A stretch of 23,045 nucleotides of DNA. Origin: DATARN01 sp036264135. Lineage in GTDB: Bacteria > Actinomycetota > Acidimicrobiia > Acidimicrobiales > Palsa-688. The notes beneath the pieces are model-generated. The model was not told the DNA's origin. It worked only from the letters and a program-made list of their open reading frames with translations, and did no database searches. Shown here in pieces: positions 16,685-23,045 of this stretch. Within the stretch, counting starts at the first letter, position 1. Every line of letters begins with the position of its first letter. The stretch is taken from NCBI GenBank assembly GCA_036264135.1, contig DATARN010000022.1, positions 1 through 23,045 of the forward strand, given 5' to 3'. The translations under genes and the position numbers were made by a program.

Positions 16685-17392
16685 TCAGCCGTCGAAGCGG
16701 TACCCCATACCCGGCTCGGTGACGAAGTAGCGGGGGTGGGACGGGTCGGGCTCCAACCGGCGGCGGATCTGGGCCAGGAAGACCCGGAGGTAGTGGGTCT
16801 CATCGGAGTAGGCGGGGCCCCATACCTCCTGCAGCAACTGCCGTTGGGGGACGAGGCGGCCCCGGTTGCGGACCAGCACCTCGACGAGATGCCACTGGGT
16901 GGGCGTCAGGCGGATCTCGCCCTCGGGGCCCACGATCCGCTTGGCGGCCAGGTCCACACGGAAGTGGTCGGTGGTGACAACCACGTCGGTCTCCGGTGGG
17001 GCGGCCCGCCGCAGGGCGGCGCGCACCCGTGCGACCAGCTCGTCCATTCCGAACGGCTTGGTCACGTAGTCGTCGGCGCCGGCGTCGAGCGCCGCCACCT
17101 TGGCCTGTTCCGTCTCGCGGGCGGACAGGACCAGGATGGGCACCGTGCTGTGCCGGCGCAGCGAGGCGACCACGTTGATGCCGTCCATGCCGGGAAGGCC
17201 GAGATCGAGGATGACCAGGTCGGGGGGCCGCCGCGCCGCCAGGTCCAGGGCCGCCTCGCCCGAGACGGCCAGATCGACCGAGTAGCCCCGCGCCACCAGA
17301 TTGAGCTCCAGGGCCCGCAGGATCTGGGGCTCGTCGTCGATCACCAGCACCCGGCCGCCCGGTGCCGGCGTGGCGTGCGGCGTCGCCGTCAC
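16685..17392 (-). CDS. kdpE: KdpE-like response regulator
   Basis: This 235-residue OmpR-family regulator has a receiver domain with the acidic pair D19-D20, phospho-acceptor D63 (VILDLGLPGMDG) and the conserved lysine in YVTKPFG. The segment ETEQAKVAALDAGADDYVTKPFG closely matches KdpE. The C-terminal winged helix includes LTPTQWHLVEVLVRNRG and ETHYLRVFLAQIRRRLE, also KdpE-like, and ends PGMGYRFDG. In the family it activates kdpFABC under K+ limitation or osmotic stress. GTG 17392 overlaps the kdpD stop by four bases, so it is translationally coupled to its sensor. The first about 12 residues are a Pro/Ala/Thr-rich extension. No kdpFABC genes are in the window, so its target operon must be elsewhere or it has other targets. 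Confidence 0.92.
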   Translation of the reverse strand: MTATPHATPAPGGRVLVIDDEPQILRALELNLVARGYSVDLAVSGEAALDLAARRPPDLVILDLGLPGMDGINVVASLRRHSTVPILVLSARETEQAKVAALDAGADDYVTKPFGMDELVARVRAALRRAAPPETDVVVTTDHFRVDLAAKRIVGPEGEIRLTPTQWHLVEVLVRNRGRLVPQRQLLQEVWGPAYSDETHYLRVFLAQIRRRLEPDPSHPRYFVTEPGMGYRFDG

Positions 17393-20070
17393 GGCGTCGC
17401 CAACTCCTGGCGCACCTGCTCGCCGTCCCCCCTCGGCAGGGTGGCGTCAGGAGGGACGGAGTCGGGAGCGGCGCCGTCGACACTCGCCAGGTGCGCCGCC
17501 GGCAGGCTGATCACCCCGGTGAGGCCGCCGGCCGGGGTGTCCTCGAGGCTGAGCTCGCCGCCCATGGCCTCGACGAACCCCTTGGCCACCGCCAGGCCGA
17601 GGCCGACACCGTCCTTGGACGCCGGACCGCCGTCACCGAGGCGCTGGAACGGCTGGAACACCGCGTCGCGCTGGGCCGGCGGGATCCCCGGCCCCCGGTC
17701 GACGACCCGCAGGTCGACGCGGTCGCCGCAGCGCCCCGCCTCGACCCGGATGGTCAGCTCGGGTGGGGACCAGGTCAGGGCGTTGTCGACGAGATTGGCG
17801 ACGGCCCGCTCCAGCAGGGCGGCGTCGGCGACGACCCGGGGAAGGGTTTCGGGAACCTCGACGACGACTTTGCTGGCGTCGCGTGACGACGACAGGCTGG
17901 CCAGCGCGGCGTAGACGACCTCGTCCATGCCGACGGGGCGGACATCGAGGTGGAGCACGCCGGTCTGGAGGCGGCTCATGTCCAGCAGGTTGCCGACCAG
18001 GGTGTTCAGCCGGTCGGCTTCGTCGTTGATCGTCTCGCAGAAGCTGGTCACCGCCTCCGGCGACCAGGAAATTTCGTCGGAGAGCAGGCTGGTGGCCGCC
18101 GCTTTGATCGACGCCAGGGGGGTGCGCAGGTCGTGGGAGACGGCCGCCAGCAGGGCGGTGCGCAGCTCGTTGGTCTCGGAGAGCTGCTCGGCCGACGCCG
18201 CCTGGGCCGCCAGCCGGCTCCGCTCGCGGGCCAGGCGGAGCTGGGCCACGAAGGCGCTGAGCAGCCGGCGGTCGTCGGCGGCCAGCTCGGACCCGGTGAG
18301 CACCAGCATGGCCCCGCCGCCGAGGGCCGCCGAGAAGGCGGCATCGTCGGGGCTGGTCGGCACCGGTGACCCGGCCGCCGCCTGCACCGTCCATCGCGCC
18401 GTAGCCTCCGACCGGGCCGCCGCCCCGCTGTCCGCCGGCGCCTCGTCCGAGGGCGTCAGGATGGCCACCCCCCGCAGACCGAAGGTGGCGCGCAACTCGG
18501 CCAGCAACGACGGCAGCATCTCGGGCCCCGACGCCAGCGCCCCGCCGGCCAGCCGGGCCAACGCCTCGGACTCGCCCCGCGCCCGGGTGGTCTCCAGGCG
18601 CCGGCGGGCGGACTGGTCCACCAGGAGGCTCACGACGACCGCCACCAGCAGGAACGTCACGCCGGCGATGGCATCGGCCGCCCGCCCGATGGTGAAGGTG
18701 TGAAACGGGGGGATGAACAGCCAGTCCCCGAGCAGGAACCCCAACACCGCACCGGCCAGCCCGGGCCACACGCCGCCCAGGGCGGCGACGCCAAAGGCGC
18801 CCACCAGGAGGACGGGCAGCGACCCGATGGCGCCCAGCGAACCCCGGAGGGGCACGAGGGCCAACGCCAGCAGCGGCATCCCGACGATGGCCGCGACCCA
18901 CCCTCCGAGCACCCGCCGGCGGGGCAACGGGGCCAGCCGGCGCGGCCGGGGCAGCAGCGGCAGGCGGGGGACGTCAGCGGCGCCGGTCTCCGACCCGTCG
19001 GCCCGCTGGGAGATGATGTGGACGTCGATGCCGTCGGCCGCCCGCAGCACCTGGTTGATGACCGAGCCGTGCACCAGCTCCGACACCCGGGACCGCTGGG
19101 TCGCGCCCAGGATCAGCTGGGTGGCATTCTCGGCCTGGGCGAACTCCACCAGCGCCTTGGCGACGTCGCTGCCGGTGATCTCCTCGTAGCGGCCGCCCAG
19201 CTCCCCGAGCAGGGTGCGGTGGTCGTCCAGCTTCTCCGTCGAGGGCCGGGCCAGCCCGTCCACGGCGCGGATGTGCACGCCGACCAGCTCGGCCCGGGTC
19301 CGCGCCGCCATCCGGGCGGCGCGCCGGATCAGCCGCTCTCCCTGTGGCGAGCCGGTCAGGGCGACGACGACCCGCTCCCGCGTCTCCCACGGCTGGGCGA
19401 TGCCGTGGCGCTCCCGGTAGTCCTGTAATCCCTCGTCGACCTTGTCGGCGACCCACAGCAAGGCCAGTTCCCGCAGGGCGGACAGGTTGCCGACCCGGAA
19501 GTAGTTGCCGAGGGCGGCGTCGACCCGCTCGGCGGTGTAGATGTTCCCGTGGGCCATGCGCCGGCGGAGCGACTCGGGCGCCATGTCCACCAGTTCCACC
19601 TGGTCGGCGCCCCGCACGAAGGCGTCGGGGAGGGTCTCTTTCTGGGCGATGCCGGTGATGCGCTGCACCACGTCGTTCAGCGACTCCAGGTGCTGGATGT
19701 TGACCGTCGAAATGACCTGGATCCCCGCCGCCAGCAGCTCGCCGACGTCCTGCCAGCGCTTGGCATTGCGGCTGCCGGGGACGTTGGTATGGGCCAACTC
19801 GTCGATCAGGGCGACCGCCGGGCGGCGGGCGAGGATGGCGTCGACGTCCATCTCCTCGAAGCGCTGGTCCCGGTACTCGATGGTGTGCCGGGGCACGACC
19901 TCCAGGTCGCGAACCTGGGCGGCGGTGTTCGGGCGGTTGTGGGTTTCGACGAAGCCCACCACCACGTCGGTGCCTCGCTGCTTGCGCCGCCACCCCTCGT
20001 TCAACATGGCGTACGTCTTGCCGACTCCGGGCGCCGCTCCCAGGTAGATGCGGAGCTTGCCTGGGGTCAT
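17389..20070 (-). CDS. kdpD: KdpD-like sensor histidine kinase
   Basis: The protein has 893 residues with full KdpD architecture. The N-terminal KdpD domain (about 1-210) has Walker A GAAPGVGKT at 11-19 and Walker B VALIDELAHTN at 86-96. A USP-like domain follows (about 243-365), then the DUF4118 membrane module (about 398-495, loop FIPPFHTFTI). A GAF-like region spans about 510-620. The HisKA domain has phospho-acceptor H646 in AAVSHDLRTPLAS, and the ATPase domain has NLVDNAL (769-775), DRGPGIP (801-807) and GVGLGLAVAKG (831-841). In the family it senses K+/ionic strength and controls KdpE. I do not see the SxS...FTAxY signature reported for c-di-AMP binding in staphylococcal KdpD. ATG 20070 is preceded by GGAGG only one base away. 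It follows the macro-domain gene by 32 bases and overlaps kdpE. Confidence 0.93.
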   Translation of the reverse strand: MTPGKLRIYLGAAPGVGKTYAMLNEGWRRKQRGTDVVVGFVETHNRPNTAAQVRDLEVVPRHTIEYRDQRFEEMDVDAILARRPAVALIDELAHTNVPGSRNAKRWQDVGELLAAGIQVISTVNIQHLESLNDVVQRITGIAQKETLPDAFVRGADQVELVDMAPESLRRRMAHGNIYTAERVDAALGNYFRVGNLSALRELALLWVADKVDEGLQDYRERHGIAQPWETRERVVVALTGSPQGERLIRRAARMAARTRAELVGVHIRAVDGLARPSTEKLDDHRTLLGELGGRYEEITGSDVAKALVEFAQAENATQLILGATQRSRVSELVHGSVINQVLRAADGIDVHIISQRADGSETGAADVPRLPLLPRPRRLAPLPRRRVLGGWVAAIVGMPLLALALVPLRGSLGAIGSLPVLLVGAFGVAALGGVWPGLAGAVLGFLLGDWLFIPPFHTFTIGRAADAIAGVTFLLVAVVVSLLVDQSARRRLETTRARGESEALARLAGGALASGPEMLPSLLAELRATFGLRGVAILTPSDEAPADSGAAARSEATARWTVQAAAGSPVPTSPDDAAFSAALGGGAMLVLTGSELAADDRRLLSAFVAQLRLARERSRLAAQAASAEQLSETNELRTALLAAVSHDLRTPLASIKAAATSLLSDEISWSPEAVTSFCETINDEADRLNTLVGNLLDMSRLQTGVLHLDVRPVGMDEVVYAALASLSSSRDASKVVVEVPETLPRVVADAALLERAVANLVDNALTWSPPELTIRVEAGRCGDRVDLRVVDRGPGIPPAQRDAVFQPFQRLGDGGPASKDGVGLGLAVAKGFVEAMGGELSLEDTPAGGLTGVISLPAAHLASVDGAAPDSVPPDATLPRGDGEQVRQELATP

Positions 20071-20102
20071 GCCTCCAGTGTGCCCCTCGGGCCGAAGCCG
20101 GG

Positions 20103-20612
20103 CTACGGGGCGGCCGTCAACATCTCGTATAAGTCCAGGGTCGCCCGGTCGTAGGCCACCAGCCGCACCAGTTCGATCCCGGGCACCGCAGGCGCCGTCG
20201 CCCGGATCGTGGCGACGGCAATGGCCGCCGCCTCGTCGGGCGGGTAGCCGTAGATGCCTGTCGAGATGGCGGGGAAGGCCACGCTTCTGGCCCCCAGCTC
20301 CGCCGCCACCAGGAGTGACCTTCGGTAGACCGATTCCAGCAGGGCGGACTCGCCGTGACCGCCGCCCCGCCACCGCGGGCCGACGGCGTGGATGATCCAC
20401 CGCGCCGGCAGGTCGAAGCCGGGCGTGGCCTTGGCGTCCCCCGTGGCGCATCCCCCTAACCCGGCGGTGGCCGCCCGCAGCCGGGCGGCCCCCGCCGCCC
20501 GGTGGATGGCGCCGTCCACCCCACCCCCGCCGGCCAGCGCCTGGTTGGCGGCGTTGACGATGGCGTCGACGTCCTCGGTGGTGATGTCGCCCTGTATCGC
20601 TTCGATTCGCAT
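20103..20612 (-). CDS. macro-domain protein, probable ADP-ribose/O-acetyl-ADP-ribose hydrolase
   Basis: This 169-residue single-domain protein has the MacroD/YmdB signature: GDITTEDVDAIVNAANQAL with the catalytic-type Asn pair, GGGGVDGAIHRAAG in the ligand loop, IIHAVGPRW, and FPAISTGIYGYP binding the distal ribose and phosphate. Family members hydrolyse O-acetyl-ADP-ribose or remove mono-ADP-ribose from acidic residues. ATG 20612 has AGGGA six bases upstream. The stop is 32 bases before the kdpD start on the same strand, so macro-kdpD-kdpE look like one transcript. That linkage is unusual to me and has no established meaning. It diverges from the WhiB2-like gene. Confidence 0.88.
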   Translation of the reverse strand: MRIEAIQGDITTEDVDAIVNAANQALAGGGGVDGAIHRAAGAARLRAATAGLGGCATGDAKATPGFDLPARWIIHAVGPRWRGGGHGESALLESVYRRSLLVAAELGARSVAFPAISTGIYGYPPDEAAAIAVATIRATAPAVPGIELVRLVAYDRATLDLYEMLTAAP

Positions 20613-20627
20613 CGTTATCCCTGGCCA

Positions 20628-20641
20628 TAGCACGTAGCACG
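20628..20641. repeat. tandem 7-base direct repeat TAGCACG x2
   Basis: Two perfect adjacent copies of TAGCACG lie 16-29 bases upstream of the macro-domain start, in the divergent region shared with the WhiB2-like gene. This may be an operator or chance. Confidence 0.3.
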
Positions 20642-20698
20642 AGAAATCTGATGGATACCCCTTGCGTTCCGGCTCCGAACCGACCAAGATCACACTCG

Positions 20699-20716
20699 TG
20701 TAGTTACAAAGATGTA
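20699..20716 (+). promoter_or_regulatory. TGTA/TACA alternating motif upstream of WhiB2-like gene
   Basis: TGTA, TACA and TGTA follow one another at 20699, 20705 and 20713, so the middle TACA forms an inverted repeat with either flank. It sits 28 bases before the whiB ATG in an AT-rich patch of an otherwise GC-rich region, where promoter and operator would be expected. No factor is identified. Confidence 0.3.
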
Positions 20717-20743
20717 CCTCGGTGCGAGAGAGGGAGACCACCG

Positions 20744-21028
20744 ATGGACCGGATATTCGAACTGCTGCAGCGGCCCCCGAAGCCGTGGCAGCGCAATGCC
20801 AACTGCATGGGGGTCGACCCCGACCTGTTCTTTCCGGAGCGGGGTGCATCCACCCGGGAGGCCAAAGAGGTGTGCCGGGGCTGCGTCGTGCGCGAGGACT
20901 GCCTGGAGTACGCCCTGGCCAACGGGGAGAAATTCGGGATCTGGGGAGGCTTGAGCGAGCGGGAGCGCCGCCGCATCCGGCGCCGCCGGGCCATGGAGCA
21001 TCGAGTCGACGGTGCCTCGGCGTCTTGA
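20744..21028 (+). CDS. WhiB-family [4Fe-4S] regulator, WhiB2/WhmD-like
   Basis: The protein has 94 residues. The four iron-sulfur ligands are C21, C44, C47 and C53 (C-x22-C-x2-C-x5-C). GIWGGLSERERRRIRRRR follows at 65-82, the turn and basic DNA-contact tail of the family. GASTREAKEVCRGC, ECLEYAL-like spacing and GIWGGLSERERRR match the WhiB2/WhmD branch, which controls septation and cell division in mycobacteria and streptomycetes together with the primary sigma factor. ATG 20744 is preferred over in-frame upstream codons because AGGGAGA lies about six bases ahead and similarity begins there. It is monocistronic, convergent with the formimidoyltransferase gene across a strong hairpin. The subtype assignment is by resemblance only. 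Confidence 0.92.
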   Translation: MDRIFELLQRPPKPWQRNANCMGVDPDLFFPERGASTREAKEVCRGCVVREDCLEYALANGEKFGIWGGLSERERRRIRRRRAMEHRVDGASAS

Positions 21029-21039
21029 GGTACGCCGGT

Positions 21040-21077
21040 CGGGCGCCCCGCCAGCACTGACGCTGGTGGGGCGCCCG
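21040..21077. terminator. strong hairpin, likely bidirectional terminator
   Basis: GGGCGCCCCGCCAGC (21041-21055) pairs with GCTGGTGGGGCGCCC (21062-21076) with one G-U wobble, extended by a further C-G pair, around a 6-base loop (ACTGAC). It lies between the convergent WhiB2-like and formimidoyltransferase genes. There is no T-tract, which is common for high-GC actinobacterial terminators. Confidence 0.7.
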
Positions 21078-21092
21078 CCGGTCCCTCTCGCT

Positions 21093-21935
21093 TCAGCTTC
21101 CCCCGTCGAGGGCCGCCTGCTCGAGGCGGCCCTCGATCGTTCGTGACCAGTCCACGTCCAACTCCGCCCAGCGGGGGGAAGGGATGGCGGTCAGCACTCG
21201 GGCGGGCAGCAGCCCCACCAGTTCCGCCCTCGCGACGGCGCTTTGAGTGGCAACGGCATCGAAGACAGCGGCCGGCCCGACCGCTTCCGGGTCGATGAGA
21301 TTGCACGAGACCTGCACCGCGTCACCGACCTGAAGCCCGAGGGCGCGCACCGCCGGCCCCCGCAGGTCCGCCGCCAGGCGTCGGGCCACGGCCAGATCGG
21401 CGCCGGCCAGCCACAGGTTGTAGGCCACGAGCGGCGGGCGGGCGCCCACGGCCACCGCGCCCGCGGTGGGGTGGGGAAAAGGGGGCCCGGTGTCGGGAGC
21501 GATCGTCTTCCACGCCCCCCGCCTCACCTCGGGAAGGGTTCGCTCGGGGCCGTAGAGGAAGCCGGGAAGGCGGAGGGCGTCACCGGCCCAGACGGCAAAG
21601 GCATCCCGGGCCGCCTCGGCCAGGGCGACGGGCTCGGGCACCAGCGGCCACCCCGACATCACCACCCAGGGGACCACGTCCAGCACGCCGATGCGGGGGT
21701 GGGCTCCGGCATGGGCGCGCAGATCGAGCCGGGCCACCGTGGCCGCGGCCAGGGTCCGCACGCCGGAGGCGACCAGCGCCGCCGGGCCGCCCAGGGTCAG
21801 CACGCTGCGGTTGTGGTCGCCATCACGGTGAACGTCGAGCAGCGACGGGCCGGCGGCGGTCGCCAGATCGGCGACGACGTCGAGGCGGCGTCCCTCGCTG
21901 ACGTTGACGACGCACTCCAGTACCCTCGAGGTCAC
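21093..21935 (-). CDS. glutamate formimidoyltransferase (FTCD-like)
   Basis: The protein has 280 residues. The N-terminal ECVVNVSEGR and LLDVHRDGDHNRSVLTLGG match the formiminotransferase N-subdomain. HAGAHPRIGVLDVVPW (H75, H79) carries the conserved HPR-G motif near the catalytic histidine, and the C-subdomain has LVAYNLWLAGADLAVARRLA and VQVSCNLIDPE. Family members move the formimino group from formiminoglutamate to tetrahydrofolate in histidine breakdown, or act as formyltetrahydrofolate-glutamate transferases. At 280 residues it is a little shorter than the about 325-residue mammalian formiminotransferase domain and lacks the cyclodeaminase part. GTG 21935 has weak ribosome-binding sequence. 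No hut genes or fchA are nearby, so its pathway here is uncertain. It diverges from tatA. Confidence 0.88.
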   Translation of the reverse strand: MTSRVLECVVNVSEGRRLDVVADLATAAGPSLLDVHRDGDHNRSVLTLGGPAALVASGVRTLAAATVARLDLRAHAGAHPRIGVLDVVPWVVMSGWPLVPEPVALAEAARDAFAVWAGDALRLPGFLYGPERTLPEVRRGAWKTIAPDTGPPFPHPTAGAVAVGARPPLVAYNLWLAGADLAVARRLAADLRGPAVRALGLQVGDAVQVSCNLIDPEAVGPAAVFDAVATQSAVARAELVGLLPARVLTAIPSPRWAELDVDWSRTIEGRLEQAALDGGS

Positions 21936-21990
21936 GGAACCGAGCCTGGCATCCGCGCCTGCCCGTAGCGACGAACAGAGTTCCGACCGC

Positions 21991-21996
21991 TAGTCT
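21991..21996 (+). promoter_or_regulatory. candidate -10 element (TAGTCT) for tatA
   Basis: TAGTCT ends eight bases before ATG 22005 and directly abuts GGAG, so either a leaderless message or a very short leader is possible. It is the same hexamer and distance as at 6663-6668. Confidence 0.35.
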
Positions 21997-22004
21997 GGAG
22001 TGAC

Positions 22005-22295
22005 ATGATGCTTGCCAACATTCTCGGGCCCGACGCCCTAGTCGTCCTGCTTCTGGCCGTAGTTGTCATCTTCGGGGCCAACAAGCTGCCCAAGATGGCC
22101 AAGAACATCGGCGAGGCCAGCAAGGAGTTCAAGAAGGCCCAGGCCGAGGCGGAGGCGGAAGCCCAGGCGGCGGCGGCCAAGCCGACCCCGAGCGACACGG
22201 TCACGCTGAGCAAGTCCGAGCTCGACGCCCTGCTGGCCGAGCGCGAGGCCAAGGCCCGCCGCGAAGCGGCGGACCGCCCACCGGCCACCAACTGA
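22005..22295 (+). CDS. tatA: twin-arginine translocase subunit TatA/E
   Basis: The protein has 96 residues (ATG 22005; ATG 22008 is equally possible, with GGAG seven bases ahead). A single short membrane helix (about 10-24) ends in the family FG pair (VVIFGANKLP, F23-G24). An amphipathic helix (KMAKNIGEASKEFKKA, about 30-45) and an Ala/Glu-rich charged tail with a predicted helix follow. TatA oligomers form the passage for folded twin-arginine substrates across the cytoplasmic membrane, with TatC and TatB. No tatC or tatB is nearby. The gene stands alone between the divergent formimidoyltransferase gene and the convergent second whiB-like gene. Confidence 0.93.
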   Translation: MMLANILGPDALVVLLLAVVVIFGANKLPKMAKNIGEASKEFKKAQAEAEAEAQAAAAKPTPSDTVTLSKSELDALLAEREAKARREAADRPPATN

Positions 22296-22363
22296 TCCTC
22301 GCCGGGCGGCCGGCGCCGGTCGACTCCGAGACCTCGCCGGCCCCGCGGGCGGGGACCAGAACA

Positions 22364-22378
22364 GGCGGCGGAACCGCC
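22364..22378. terminator. weak hairpin between convergent tatA and whiB-like genes
   Basis: GGCGG (22364-22368) pairs with CCGCC (22374-22378) around CGGAA, four bases before the whiB-like stop. A second GC-rich element (CCCCG/CGGGG) lies about 15 bases upstream. Neither has a T-run. Confidence 0.25.
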
Positions 22379-22382
22379 CGGA

Positions 22383-22685
22383 TCAGGAAGCGGAGTCGGT
22401 GGAGTCGCTGGTGACGCCGGCCCTGGCCCGGCTCCCAGTGGCCGACGAGGCCGGGGGGACGCCACCCCGGCGACGGCGGGCGATGCGCCGGCGTTCCCGC
22501 TCGGAGGCGCCGCCCCACACGCCGTGCTCGATCCGGTTGTACAGGGCGTACTCCAAGCACGGCTCCTTCACCGGACAATCGGCGCAGATGCGGCGAGCGA
22601 TCTCGACGCCCACCCCGTCACTCGGGAAAAAGGTCTCGGGCGGAAGCTCACGGCACTTGCCCTGCTGCATCCACGTTGTGTCCAT
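22383..22685 (-). CDS. WhiB-family [4Fe-4S] regulator
   Basis: The protein has 100 residues from ATG 22685, with GGAGG four bases upstream. Cysteines C11, C34, C37 and C43 keep the C-x22-C-x2-C-x5-C spacing. GVWGGASERERRRIARRRR at 55-73 gives the G[VI]WGG turn and basic tail, followed by a Ser/Thr/Ala-rich C-terminus. An in-frame ATG at 22751 with its own AGGAAGG would add 22 residues, so a longer form cannot be excluded. It belongs to the same family as the gene at 20744, but the N-terminus and the region between the first two cysteines differ clearly, so it is a paralogue and not a recent duplicate. The WhiB subclass is not certain. It diverges from the right-edge reading frame. Confidence 0.9.
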   Translation of the reverse strand: MDTTWMQQGKCRELPPETFFPSDGVGVEIARRICADCPVKEPCLEYALYNRIEHGVWGGASERERRRIARRRRGGVPPASSATGSRARAGVTSDSTDSAS

Positions 22686-22823
22686 TCCGCCTCCGTGCGC
22701 CCAATCGGCAACGATGGACGCCCATTCAGGTTTGCCTCGAAGAATCTTCATTCCCCTTCCTGGGATGCATTACGGGTCAATTGGCGGTTCGGGATTGAAA
22801 TACGTTGAAGAGACCAGCGAACG

Positions 22824-23045
22824 ATGACCGATTCCGGTGAGCCTTCCCCGGTCGGTACGGGTACCAGTATGCCTTTCGAAGATATGACGCACGAACTGGG
22901 GTCAACGGTTCCCAACTCGCCCACCGCCCGTCCGCCTCGGCCGGTGAAGGGGGATGCTACCGCCGCCCAGTTCTTCGCCCACCCGCCGCCGGCGGGTGCG
23001 CCGGCGTTCGCCTACCCCTACCCGCCGCCGGCCGCGACGCCGGCA
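22824..23045 (+). CDS. start of a proline-rich protein, cut by window edge
   Basis: ATG 22824 opens a frame of 74 codons with no stop before the window ends. The translated start (MTDSGEPSPVGTG) is polar and acidic; from about residue 35 it becomes proline/alanine-rich (HPPPAGAPAFAYPYPPPAA). Such segments often form the cytoplasmic N-terminus of actinobacterial membrane proteins, but nothing here identifies a family. Only GAAGAGA about 11 bases upstream resembles a ribosome-binding site, and TACGTT (22801-22806) could be a -10. In-frame ATGs at 22869 and 22884 are alternatives. It is divergent from the whiB-like gene across 138 bases. Confidence 0.5.
   Translation, partial: MTDSGEPSPVGTGTSMPFEDMTHELGSTVPNSPTARPPRPVKGDATAAQFFAHPPPAGAPAFAYPYPPPAATPA

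Noticed and set aside
20071..20640. Upstream extension of the kdpD frame to 20640
   Set aside because: It overlaps the macro-domain gene in another frame and is Arg/Gly-rich. KdpD similarity begins at ATG 20070.

Overview
The window is very GC-rich, densely coding and biased to G/C third positions. It carries two WhiB-family iron-sulfur regulators, a pair of TrkA/CeoBC-type RCK proteins, a DUF2254 protein and a compact IspE. Together these point to an actinomycete (Actinomycetota), probably an Acidimicrobiia-like lineage. That class-level assignment is an inference from gene style, not from a marker gene. I see no tRNA, rRNA, CRISPR array, insertion sequence or prophage gene, and no gene-free stretch longer than about 275 bases.

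Left part (1-8680): a MoxR-type AAA+ ATPase cut by the left edge, a Bax-inhibitor-1-like membrane protein and a SAM methyltransferase, all on the plus strand. A minus-strand block follows: methyltransferase, ALG5-like GT2 glycosyltransferase, then a large GT-C-like membrane protein. It resembles a polyprenyl-phosphate-sugar cassette. Next on the plus strand is a VWA protein, probably the partner of the left-edge ATPase. The middle (8688-10417) has ispE following the VWA gene and a convergent zinc-free medium-chain reductase.

The core (10691-20612) is rich in potassium-homeostasis genes. It contains a DUF2254 membrane protein, a KdpD-like DUF4118 protein with no kinase domain, a KimA-like K+ importer with an extra C-terminal OB-fold domain, two overlapping divergent trkA genes, and a minus-strand run macro-domain gene - kdpD - kdpE. 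No kdpFABC or trkH/ktrB gene lies in the window. The KimA-OB fusion is the most striking feature. In other actinobacteria, as I recall, an OB-fold protein is encoded as a separate gene beside the trkA pair.

Right part (20744-23045): a WhiB2/WhmD-like gene, a convergent glutamate formimidoyltransferase gene with a strong hairpin between them, tatA, a second whiB-like gene, and the start of a proline-rich reading frame running off the right edge. Several plus-strand starts, and the kimA start, lie 6-9 bases downstream of a TAnnnT -10 element, suggesting leaderless or nearly leaderless transcripts.
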